NCBI GenBank assembly: GCA_027050775.1
Contig: JALUBH010000031.1
Location: 1 to 64,000, forward strand
Reading direction: 5' to 3'
DNA length: 64,000 nt
From: Campylobacteraceae bacterium
GTDB taxonomy: Bacteria > Campylobacterota > Campylobacteria > Campylobacterales > Sulfurospirillaceae
Part shown: one piece after another, positions 52,405 through 61,500 of the stretch
How positions within the stretch are numbered: the stretch's first letter is position 1
Layout: every line of letters begins with the position of its first letter
The notes under the pieces: generated by a model
Database searches by the model: none
What the model was told of the DNA's origin: nothing
What the model saw: only the letters and a program-made list of their open reading frames with translations
Made by a program: the position numbers and the translations under genes

Positions 52405-53247
52405 ATGAATAAAAATATACAAATAGGTCAAATCAACACTCTAGAGATAGATAGGATTACAGACCACGGACTATTTCTTTTGAGCGAAGATGGCGAAGAT
52501 GTACTCTTGCCAAATGCTTATGTGACAGATGAGATGAAAATAGGTGAATTGATAAAAGTTTTCATATATACCGACTCTGAAGATAGAATTATAGCTACTA
52601 CTCTTCGGCCAAAAGCTATGCTTGATGAGTTTGGATATATGGAAGTTGTCGATGTCGCTCCTTTTGGAGCTTTTGTGGATTGGGGCTTATCAAAAGACCT
52701 CTTTGTACCAAAAGCTTTGCAAAGGATTCCTCTAAAAGTCGGTATGAAGTTTCTCTTTAGAGTTTGCCTCGACAAGGAGACAAACCGCTTGGTGGGAGCA
52801 CATAAATTTAAAAATTATATAAGAGATGATGTTGAGGAACTCGAAGTCAATCAACAAGTTGACATAATCATAAGAGAAAAAACACCGCTAGGATTTAAAG
52901 TCATAGTGAACAATCTCTATGAAGCTATGATTTTTCACAATGAAATCTTTGAAGATATATGGATAGGACAAAAGAAGAGGGCTTATGTCAAAAAGATAAG
53001 AAGCGACAAAAAGCTTGATATCTCACTTCAGCCTATAGGTAAGCAAAATACCGATACAGCCGCAGGGAGAGTTGAAAAAATCTTGAGAGAAAATGGCGGA
53101 AGGTTGGAATTTAATTACAAAAGTTCGCCCGAAGATGTAAAGAAAAGATTTAATCTTAGCAAAAAGAACTACAAAAGAGCACTGACAACTCTGATAGACG
53201 AGAAAATCATCACATTGGATGAGGGCGGGATTTGCCTAAATCATTAG
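52405..53247 (+). CDS. cvfB: CvfB-family S1 RNA-binding protein
   Basis: A 280-residue protein with S1-like beta-barrels (G.ILLSEDGEDVLLPNAYV-like at about 20-45; VVDVAPFGAFVDWGLSKDLFVP at about 80-100) and a C-terminal winged-helix (DVKKRFNLSKKNYKRALTTL). This is the CvfB/YitL arrangement. CvfB proteins bind RNA and affect gene expression post-transcriptionally. The 3' end overlaps the next gene by 16 bp. Confidence 0.88.
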   Translation: MNKNIQIGQINTLEIDRITDHGLFLLSEDGEDVLLPNAYVTDEMKIGELIKVFIYTDSEDRIIATTLRPKAMLDEFGYMEVVDVAPFGAFVDWGLSKDLFVPKALQRIPLKVGMKFLFRVCLDKETNRLVGAHKFKNYIRDDVEELEVNQQVDIIIREKTPLGFKVIVNNLYEAMIFHNEIFEDIWIGQKKRAYVKKIRSDKKLDISLQPIGKQNTDTAAGRVEKILRENGGRLEFNYKSSPEDVKKRFNLSKKNYKRALTTLIDEKIITLDEGGICLNH

Positions 53248-54437
53248 CCATCATTGGAGCAGGAGCTTCAGGACTGCTAGCAGCCATAGTAGCAGCAAGA
53301 AGAGGAGTGAAGGTTAGAGTTTTTGAAAAAAACAGTAAAATCGGCAAAAAGATACTAGCTACGGGAAATGGCAGATGCAACATAACAAATCAAACCATCA
53401 AAACACAAAACTATCACGGTTTAAATCCAAAGTTTGTAAATATAGCGATAGATAGATTTAACACCTCTACATGTAGAGCTTTTTTTGAGAAACTTGGCAT
53501 AGAGATGATGGAGGGTCAAAAAGGAAGACTATATCCTAAAAGCCTGCATTCTTCAAGCGTAGTAAATCTTTTGGTTTATGAGTGCGAGAGTTTAGGAGTA
53601 GAGTTCTTTTTGGATACATTGGTAGAGTCTATAAGCACAGATGCCAATGGATTTGCTCTACATGTAGAGGGTAAAGTATATCACAGCTCATCTGTATTGA
53701 TAGCAACAGGAGGGCTTGCGATGCCCACTCTTGGTGCAAGCGATAGCGGATATAAGTTTGCGAAGAGTTTTGGACACACTATAACCCCGACTTTTGCTTC
53801 TCTTGTTCAGCTTGAGTGTGATGAAAACCTAAGAGATATAAATGGCGTGAAGATCCAAGGCAATATAGAAGTTTTAAGCGACAAAAGAGTAGTCGCATCC
53901 GCACAAGGAGACATACTTTTTACAAATTACGGACTCTCAGGCTCGGCTATCTTAGATGTGAGCAGAGAGGTCGGTAAGCTTTTGCAAAACAGAGACAAAG
54001 TGGATATAAATATAGATTTACTCAGTGAGTACTCAAAAGAACAGCTCAAAAATATACTTTTCAAAAGAGCGAAAAACTCAAATGGCAAAACTCTTTCTCT
54101 TTGGCTTGATGGTTTTATAAATCCAAAGCTAGCAAAGTTTTTAGCAAAGAAAATAGATATAAAAAATGCCGATAATCTAAACTCAAAGGAGTTAGCGCGT
54201 TTAGTTTATATACTCAAAAATCTAAAATTCAAAGCAATCTCCACAAGAGGTTTTAAGAGTGCAGAGGTAACAGCCGGTGGAGTAAATACAGACGAGATAA
54301 ATCCAAAAACCTTTGAATCCAAATTGCAAAGTGGACTATATTTTAGCGGAGAAGTGCTCGATATAGACGCAGATTGCGGAGGCTACAACCTACACTGGGC
54401 ATGGGCAAGCGGATATAGCGTAGGTATGTCTGTTTGA
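53232..54437 (+). CDS. BaiN/HI0933-like FAD-dependent oxidoreductase
   Basis: A 401-residue flavoprotein with FAD motif LAIIGAGASGLLAAIVAARR (residues 5-24), the family signature GNGRCNITN near 47-55 and the C-terminal GGYNLHWAWASGY. Members are often annotated as aminoacetone oxidase or BaiN, but the in vivo role is unclear. The start is TTG at 53232 after GAGGGCGGG, inside the end of cvfB. The stop overlaps the next gene by 4 bp. Confidence 0.92.
   Translation: MPKSLAIIGAGASGLLAAIVAARRGVKVRVFEKNSKIGKKILATGNGRCNITNQTIKTQNYHGLNPKFVNIAIDRFNTSTCRAFFEKLGIEMMEGQKGRLYPKSLHSSSVVNLLVYECESLGVEFFLDTLVESISTDANGFALHVEGKVYHSSSVLIATGGLAMPTLGASDSGYKFAKSFGHTITPTFASLVQLECDENLRDINGVKIQGNIEVLSDKRVVASAQGDILFTNYGLSGSAILDVSREVGKLLQNRDKVDINIDLLSEYSKEQLKNILFKRAKNSNGKTLSLWLDGFINPKLAKFLAKKIDIKNADNLNSKELARLVYILKNLKFKAISTRGFKSAEVTAGGVNTDEINPKTFESKLQSGLYFSGEVLDIDADCGGYNLHWAWASGYSVGMSV
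53465..53478. repeat. Copy of CTCTACATGTAGAG
   Basis: A perfect 14-mer inside the BaiN-like gene, read there as Ser-Thr-Cys-Arg. Confidence 0.9.
53656..53669. repeat. Copy of CTCTACATGTAGAG
   Basis: A second perfect 14-mer in the same gene, 191 bp downstream and in another frame, read as Leu-His-Val-Glu. Confidence 0.9.
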
Positions 54438-55345
54438 CAAAGAGATATATAACCGCATACGGCATGACCAAACCTCCTATAAAAGAGGTTTTTAAGTGGA
54501 AATTGGGTGCTATTTTTAGTAAAAAACGCAAACATGTAGCTGATGATGATTTTAGACTTAAAGTAAATTTTATAGATAAGGACGATTTGGACATCAAAAA
54601 AGATTTTATCATTTGGCTGGGGCATGCTTCGTTTTATATACAAATTGATGGTGTGAAATTGCTGTGCGATCCGGTGCTTGGCGATATACCTTTTGTTTCA
54701 AGATTGGCTGAATTTCCCATAAGTCCAGAGGATTTGAGTCCTGATATTATTTTGATAAGCCACGGGCATTTTGATCATTTGGACTTAAAATCGCTAGAAA
54801 AATTAGATATTTATGCTAAGAAGATTAAGATTATCACGCCCTCTGGTTTAGCTGCATACATAAAAAAAGATGCCGATATCAAGGAGTTGGCTTGGTATGA
54901 AGAGGTAAATATCTCAGGACTCAGCATCACTTCTGTTCCCGCTTCACACTGGCATAGAAGAGGGTTGTTCGACTTCAACAAAGCATTATGGTGTAGTTTT
55001 GTCATAAAATCCAAAAACAGGACTATATTTTTCGCAGGAGACACAGCATTTGACCAACATCTAAAAGAGATAAAATCCAAAAATTTTCAAATAGACATAG
55101 CCCTGATGCCCATAGGCGCCTATAAACCAGTCCAAATCATGAAACAAAGCCATTTAAACCCCCAAGAAGCCCTCAGTGCCACCGAAATCTTAGGAGCAAA
55201 AATGATGATCCCGTACCACTACGGAACATTTAAACTATCCGACGAACCCATAGGTGAACCCCACTCATGGATAAAAAAACTAGCAAAACAGAGCAAAATA
55301 AAAATCAAAGTCTTAGAAGTCGGTGAATTTTTGAAGGATTTTTAA
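54434..55345 (+). CDS. Metallo-beta-lactamase-fold hydrolase (NAPE-PLD/UlaG-like)
   Basis: A 303-residue protein with the zinc motif ISHGHFDHLD near residues 113-122, then PASHWHRRG, FAGDTAFD and YHYGTFKL, the set of metal ligands of N-acylphosphatidylethanolamine phospholipase D-like MBL proteins. Its natural substrate in bacteria is not known. The start is a TTG overlapping the preceding stop (54434); an in-frame ATG at 54464 is an alternative. It is the last gene of a run beginning at cvfB. Confidence 0.9.
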   Translation: MTKRYITAYGMTKPPIKEVFKWKLGAIFSKKRKHVADDDFRLKVNFIDKDDLDIKKDFIIWLGHASFYIQIDGVKLLCDPVLGDIPFVSRLAEFPISPEDLSPDIILISHGHFDHLDLKSLEKLDIYAKKIKIITPSGLAAYIKKDADIKELAWYEEVNISGLSITSVPASHWHRRGLFDFNKALWCSFVIKSKNRTIFFAGDTAFDQHLKEIKSKNFQIDIALMPIGAYKPVQIMKQSHLNPQEALSATEILGAKMMIPYHYGTFKLSDEPIGEPHSWIKKLAKQSKIKIKVLEVGEFLKDF

Positions 55346-55391
55346 TTTCTAAAATAAAAACTGTATTTTGCATATATTAAAATTTTTATAG

Positions 55392-55408
55392 TATAATTAC
55401 TGTATAAT
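55392..55408 (+). promoter_or_regulatory. Twin -10 boxes upstream of the riboswitch
   Basis: TATAAT occurs at 55392-55397 and 55403-55408. Transcription from either would start about 20-35 bp before the riboswitch. Confidence 0.5.
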
Positions 55409-55428
55409 AAATTTACAGCATTTTATTG

Positions 55429-55442
55429 CTCTACATGTAGAG
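55429..55442. repeat. Copy of CTCTACATGTAGAG in the riboswitch leader
   Basis: A perfect intergenic 14-mer whose last base is the first base of the riboswitch stem P1. Confidence 0.9.
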
Positions 55443-55491
55443 GTGATGGAGTTCACCCTGATAGTTCTTTTGAGCTGATGACTCCTATGAG
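55442..55491 (+). ncRNA. Fluoride riboswitch (crcB motif)
   Basis: The stretch GGTGATGGAGTTCACC (55442-55457) forms the P1 stem GGUG/CACC. The short stem GUUC/GAGC with a UUUU loop is at 55464-55475. It is followed directly by TGATGACTCCTA (55476-55487). GGAGU in the first loop can pair with ACUCC in the last segment, the pseudoknot that defines the fluoride aptamer. The order GG-GATGG...GCTGATGA..CCTA matches the crcB-motif consensus as remembered. It ends a few bases before AAAAAGGGA and the ATG at 55506. No terminator is visible, so translational control is likely. Confidence 0.85.
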
Positions 55492-55505
55492 AAAAAGGGA
55501 TTTTA

Positions 55506-57026
55506 ATGCAATTTTATAGCATACTTTTTGATAAAACTAACAGAGCCAAAGAGCTTTTGCCTTCACTTGATTTTTATAGAGATTTGAATTTGGATCAAAT
55601 CATAGATGCCACCGTCTCTTACAAAAAAGAGTATGATTTTAAAAAGTTTTTCTATACTCCGCTTGATGACATACAGACTATAACTTACAGACAAGAGATC
55701 ATAAAAGACCTACAAAATGATGAATTTTACCTCAGAGTTGATGAGTTTTGCCAAGAGATGTTGAGGATAAAGGAATATCAAAAACTTGTAGAAGAACCTG
55801 ATTATGATATTTACAAAAACAGTTGGTTTTTTCAGATGGCATTGGCGTATATCCGGGCTTTAAATACTTTTTATGAGTCATTAGAATCTGCTAATTTACA
55901 CTCAGATGGTTTGATTTTGTTTCGTGATTATTTTAAGACATACTTGAAGAGCGAAGGCTTTAAATCACTACAAAATGATATGGAATCTTTAAAAGAGCAA
56001 TTAGACTCGATTATGTATGATATAACGATACTTGGACTCACCTTTAAAGTGAAGAGATATGAAAATGAAGAGGATTATTCACTGGAAACCAAAGAAGTAT
56101 TTAAAAAGTTTGAACAGAATGATACAAGTGAGATAAAAAGTCAATTTGAAAAAAATAGAGGAATAAATCATGTAAATGCAAAAATTCTAGAGTTTGTGAG
56201 TAAGCTATATCCAAAGGTCTTTAGCACTTTGCGTGAATTTTGCGATAAATATATAGATTTTGTCGACGAAACTTTTCAAACCTTTGCATGGGAAGTTGAG
56301 TTTTATATATCATATCTAAGCTATATCTCTGAAACTAAAGAAAGATTTTGTTTTCCACATATGAGTAGCGAGAACAAAAGTATAGAGGTTATGGGCGGAT
56401 TTGATTTGGCACTTGCCTATAGTTTGGTGTTTGAGAAAAAAAGGGTTGTTACAAATGACTATATATTGGAAAAACAAGAGAGGATTATGATAGTTTCAGG
56501 AGCAAATCAAGGTGGTAAATCGACCTTCTCAAGAGCATTTGGACAGATAAACTATCTAGCTAGTTTAGGTTTGCCTGTGCCGGCAAGTGAAGCAAAACTT
56601 TTTTTAGTAGATAGAGTATTTACTCACTTTGAAAGGGAAGAGCACATAGGCAATCTACACAGTAAATTGCAAGAAGATTTAGTAAGGATTCATAAGATTT
56701 TAGAAGAGGCTACACCAAAAAGTCTAGTGATATTAAATGAGATTTTCTCTTCTACATCTCTCAAAGATGCGATTTTTCTCAGCAAAAATATTATGGACAG
56801 GATTGTAGAGCTAGATTTATTGTGTGTATGGGTAACTTTTATAGACGAGCTAAGTAAAATAAATGAAAAAACGGTGAGTATGGTGAGTCTCATAGATATA
56901 GATCACATAGAAAATCGTACATACAAAATCATAAAAAAAGAGTCCGATGGTCTGGCTTATGCTAAATCCATCGCTAAAAAATATCATCTAAGTAGTGAAC
57001 AAATATTGCAAAGGATAGAAAAGTGA
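55506..57026 (+). CDS. MutS-like ATPase, first of a tandem pair
   Basis: A 506-residue protein resembling only the lever/core and ATPase domains of MutS (about 1-320 helical; 320-500 ATPase). It lacks the mismatch-recognition domain. Walker A is SGANQGGKSTF (about 330-340). Walker B reads VILNEIFSSTS (N411, E412), with Asn in place of the usual Asp. It overlaps the next, paralogous gene by 4 bp. It is preceded by a fluoride riboswitch, so it is likely induced by fluoride. DNA binding and function are unproven. Confidence 0.85.
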   Translation: MQFYSILFDKTNRAKELLPSLDFYRDLNLDQIIDATVSYKKEYDFKKFFYTPLDDIQTITYRQEIIKDLQNDEFYLRVDEFCQEMLRIKEYQKLVEEPDYDIYKNSWFFQMALAYIRALNTFYESLESANLHSDGLILFRDYFKTYLKSEGFKSLQNDMESLKEQLDSIMYDITILGLTFKVKRYENEEDYSLETKEVFKKFEQNDTSEIKSQFEKNRGINHVNAKILEFVSKLYPKVFSTLREFCDKYIDFVDETFQTFAWEVEFYISYLSYISETKERFCFPHMSSENKSIEVMGGFDLALAYSLVFEKKRVVTNDYILEKQERIMIVSGANQGGKSTFSRAFGQINYLASLGLPVPASEAKLFLVDRVFTHFEREEHIGNLHSKLQEDLVRIHKILEEATPKSLVILNEIFSSTSLKDAIFLSKNIMDRIVELDLLCVWVTFIDELSKINEKTVSMVSLIDIDHIENRTYKIIKKESDGLAYAKSIAKKYHLSSEQILQRIEK

Positions 57027-58510
57027 GAGTTTTTCTTATGCACCGGCAAAAAGATTTTGACATAAAAGAGAACTTACCGCCAAATAGCGATATACTTATG
57101 AGTGATTTGGAGCTAGAGGTCTTGTTGGAAACTATGTCAGAAGATGATGATTTTTTGTATGATATATCAAAAACAGCTCTATTGTGCAGTTTAAAATCCA
57201 AAGAAGATGTATTGTATCGTCAAGATATTTTAAAAGATTGTCTGCATAATCCTGATATTGTAAAAGCTATATATGATCTCACTATCAAATCTCTTGAAAA
57301 AAAGCAGCAAAATTGGCTTGGTGTCTTTGGAAGGTATCCTGCTTCTTTACTCGGCAGTAGTGTCTCTTTGCTCAGTATGTATTTTGAGCTTTTAAAAGAA
57401 TTAAGAACAATTGTCGATGAAAACAGAGATAAATTTAACTCAATTGGGTTTAAAAGATTTTTTTCTATGATTCAAAAGGAGCTTGATAATGACTATTTTG
57501 AAGTGGTCAAAGAGCACTTAAAAGAGTTAAAATTCAAAAAAGGAGTCTTGATAAGTGCGAAACTCACTCAGGCGTATGAAGGAGCCGATTACACTCTTAG
57601 AAGAGATAAAATGGCATCAAAAAGCTGGATTGGTAAAGTTTTAACAAAAAAATCAAAAGAGTATTCTCATGCTTTGCACCCAAGAGATGATGCAGGAGCT
57701 AAGGTTCTTAGAAATCTAAGAGATGAAGGTCTCAATGATGTTGCAAACTCTCTGAGTTCTTCTGCTACGCATGTGGATAATTTTTTTATATCTCTAAGGA
57801 GAGAATTATCTTTTTATATAGGATGTATCAACTTAGATAAAAAATTGCAAGAGTTAAATTGCAAGAGTGTTTTTCCAAATATTATCTCTAAAAATAACTT
57901 TAATTTTTTGGTAAAAGATTTATATGATATTTCTCTAGCATTGGTTTTGGATAAAAAGATAGTTGGAAACGATATAGATGCAAATAATAAAAAACTCTTT
58001 ATCGTCACAGGAGCAAATCAAGGCGGGAAAACCACTTTTTTAAGAAGTGTTGGCTTAGCGCAACTTATGATGCAGTGCGGTATGTTCGTCTCATCCTCCT
58101 CTTATGAAACAACACTTTGTAGCGGTATTTTTACTCACTTCAAAAAAGAGGAAGACAAAGAGATGAAAAGTGGTAAGTTTGATGAAGAATTAGCTAGAAT
58201 GAGCGATATAGTGGATCAAATTTCACCAAATGCTCTAGTTTTGTTTAACGAATCATTTGCATCAACAAACGAAGCAGAGGGATCACAAATAGCGCAACAA
58301 ATCATAAAGGCTTTGATGCAAAGAGATATAAGGGTGTTTTTTATCACTCACATGTACGAGTTGGCAAACTATTTTTACGAAAAAGAGACAAATAACACTC
58401 TGTTTCTAAGAGCAAACCGTAATAAAGACGGAAATAGAGACTTCAAAATCATAAAAGCCCCGCCTCTACAAACCAGCTTTGCCAAAGATATATACGATAC
58501 TATCTTTTAA
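57023..58510 (+). CDS. MutS-like ATPase, second of a tandem pair
   Basis: A 495-residue paralogue of the preceding protein with the same layout. Walker A is TGANQGGKTTFLRS (about 328-341), Walker B is LVLFNESFASTN (N409, E410, again Asn for Asp), and the following helix ITHMYELANYF resembles the MutS dimer helix. It may form a heterodimer with its neighbour, as MutS ATPases dimerise through these domains. A terminator follows at once, closing a two-gene operon under the riboswitch. Confidence 0.85.
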   Translation: MRVFLMHRQKDFDIKENLPPNSDILMSDLELEVLLETMSEDDDFLYDISKTALLCSLKSKEDVLYRQDILKDCLHNPDIVKAIYDLTIKSLEKKQQNWLGVFGRYPASLLGSSVSLLSMYFELLKELRTIVDENRDKFNSIGFKRFFSMIQKELDNDYFEVVKEHLKELKFKKGVLISAKLTQAYEGADYTLRRDKMASKSWIGKVLTKKSKEYSHALHPRDDAGAKVLRNLRDEGLNDVANSLSSSATHVDNFFISLRRELSFYIGCINLDKKLQELNCKSVFPNIISKNNFNFLVKDLYDISLALVLDKKIVGNDIDANNKKLFIVTGANQGGKTTFLRSVGLAQLMMQCGMFVSSSSYETTLCSGIFTHFKKEEDKEMKSGKFDEELARMSDIVDQISPNALVLFNESFASTNEAEGSQIAQQIIKALMQRDIRVFFITHMYELANYFYEKETNNTLFLRANRNKDGNRDFKIIKAPPLQTSFAKDIYDTIF

Positions 58511-58536
58511 GAGACCGCTGTACAGTGGTCTCTTTA
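58507..58536 (+). terminator. Terminator of the MutS-like operon
   Basis: AAGAGACC (58509-58516) pairs with GGTCTCTT (58527-58534), and the stem can continue through CTG/CAG. A TTTAAG and later AATTTTTG follow. It starts at the stop codon. Confidence 0.65.
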
Positions 58537-58575
58537 AGTACAATTTTTGTAAAATAAAAACAAAAAAGATAACCA

Positions 58576-61500
58576 ATGGAATTTACTCATTTACACTTAC
58601 ATACAGAATATTCACTCCTAGATGGTGCCAATAAAATAGGCAAACTTGCTGATGAGCTTAAGGCTCAAGGCGTAAAATCTGTGGCTATCACAGATCACGG
58701 CAATATGTTTGGAGCCATAGACTTTTATAAGACTATGCGCTCGGTTGGTATAAAGCCGATAATCGGTATGGAAGCTTATATTCACAATCAAGATGATATA
58801 GGCGATAAAACTACAAAGCAGAGATTTCACCTCTGTCTTTTGGCTAAAAATGAGATAGGTTATAAAAATCTTATGTATCTTTCAAGCCAGAGTTTTATAC
58901 ATGGTTTTTACTACTATCCTCGCATAAATAAGAAGATGTTGAGGGAACACAGTGAAGGGCTTATCTGTTCGTCTGCATGTTTGCAAGGTGAGGTAAATTG
59001 GCACTTAAATACAAATAATCCTAGAAATGTTCAGTTTGGTGCGAAAGGGTATGAGAGGGCAAAAGAGGTGGCACTTGAATACAAAGATATATTTGGTGAT
59101 GATTTTTATCTTGAGCTTATGAGACACGGTATAAATGACCAGCTTTTTATAGACAACAGCACGCTAAAAATCTCAAAAGAGACAGGTATCAAGATAATAG
59201 CCACAAATGACACTCACTACTTAAAGCCAGACAATGCCGAGGCACATGAGGCTTTTATGTGTATCGCTATGAATAAAGAGTTTGACGATCCAAAGAGACT
59301 TCGTCACTCCGTGCATGAGTTTTATCTTAAATCTCCACAAGAGATATGTGAACTTTATGCTGATATACCAGAAGCCATAGAAAATACCCAAGAAATAGTT
59401 GAAAAATGTAATCTTGAGATAAAATTAGGAGATCCGACTCCTCCAAAATTTAAATTTACAAAAGAGTATGCCAAGGCTGAGGGTTTAGAGTATGATAATG
59501 ATGATGAATTTTTTAGATACCAATGTGAAAAAGGGCTACAAGAGAGATTAAAACTTGTAGATACCAGTTTGCATGAAGAGTATAAAAAGAGACTAGAGAG
59601 GGAGATGGATGTTATATGCAATATGAAATTTCCAGGCTACATGTTGATAGTTTGGGATTTTATACGAGAAGCGAAAGATAAAAAAGTGCCTGTTGGACCT
59701 GGTCGAGGAAGTGCAGCTGGAAGTTTGGTGGCATATTCACTTTTTATCACAGATATTGACCCCATGAAGTATGATCTTCTTTTTGAGAGATTTCTAAATC
59801 CGGAGAGAGTAAGTATGCCAGATATTGATATCGACTTTTGTCAAAGCAGGCGAGGGGAGATTATAGACTATGTGGTGCAAAAGTATGGTAGATACAATGT
59901 CGCTCAAGTCATCACCTTTGGAAAACTCTTGGCAAAGGGAGTGATTCGTGATGTCGCGCGAGTTTTGGGTGTAGAATATGCTAAAGCTGACAAGATGGCA
60001 AAACTCATACCTGATGAGCTTGGTATCACACTTAATGGCAAGATGAAAAACGGAAAAAAAGTAGATGGAGCTTTTCAAAAAGAGGAGAAGCTTAGAAAGT
60101 GGATAGAAGAAGATTCTCAAATCGCAAGAGTTTGGAAGTTTGCGCTTGCACTTGAAGGATTAAATCGAAACTCAGGTATGCATGCAGCAGGAGTTGTGAT
60201 CAGTGATGAGGAACTTTGGTACAAAACTCCGCTATATAAGCCCTCAGGCGAAGATCAACAGCTTGTTACCCAGTATTCACTAAACTATCTTGAAGATGTG
60301 GATTTGATAAAATTTGACTTTTTGGGTCTAAAAACTCTTACGGTTATAGACAATGCACTTAAGCTGATCAAGCGAAGATATGACAAAGATATAGATTTTA
60401 ACACACTTGATGTAAATGACCAGAATATATATAAACTTATCCAAAGCGGACATACAATAGGGCTTTTTCAGATAGAATCAAGCGGTATGCAGTCGCTAAA
60501 TGAGAGGTTAAAACCTACAGCATTTGAAGACTTGATTGCGGTTCTTGCACTCTATCGACCAGGTCCTATGGAATCAGGCATGTTAGATGATTTTATAGAC
60601 AGAAAACATGGCGTAAAAGAGATAGACTACTTTTATGACGAGTTTACAAAGCCACTAGAGCCTATACTAAAGCCGACTTATGGAGTTATAGTTTACCAAG
60701 AGCAAGTTATGCAGATAGTTCAAGCCATAGGGGGATTTAGTCTAGGAAAAGCGGATGTCGTCCGTCGTGCAATGGGTAAGAAAAAAATTGACTTAATGAA
60801 AAAATATAAAGTAGAGTTTGCAAACGGAGCAAAAGAGCAGGGTTACAAGTATGAACATGCGATAGAACTCTTTGAATTGATAGAGAAGTTTGCAGGCTAT
60901 GGTTTTAATAAATCCCACTCTGCTGCTTATGCGATGATAACATTTCAAACTGCTTATCTTAAGTGTTATTATCCTCAAGAGTTTATGGCAGCCCTCTTGA
61001 CAAGTGAGCAGGACAATACAGATAAGATAGTCAAATATATAGATGAGGTAAAAAGACTTGGCATCAAGCTTTCACCTCCGAGTGTCAGAAGAAGTATGAT
61101 TGAGTTTACAGCCATAAAAGACGAGGAAGGTGACGAGACTATACTCTTTGGATTAGGAGCATTGAAGGGCATGGGAAGTTCAGCCATCACAAAGATACTT
61201 GAAGCTAGAGAGGATAGTGGCTTTAGTGATTTGGACGATTTTCTCTCAAAAATTGATACTTCAAAAGTAAATAAAAGAGTTATAGAATCACTCATAAAAT
61301 CAGGAAGTTTTGATGGATTCTCTTACACAAGACGAGCGATGCTTGATAATATAGAGAAGATTGTGGAAACAGCCGGAGAGTGTGCGAGAGCTAAAAAGAT
61401 GGCAGAAAATTCACTCTTTGGAGATGACAAAGAACTCATAGCTCTACATGTAGAGATAGAAAATGTTCCTGAATTTGATATGAAAAAGGTATTGGAATTT

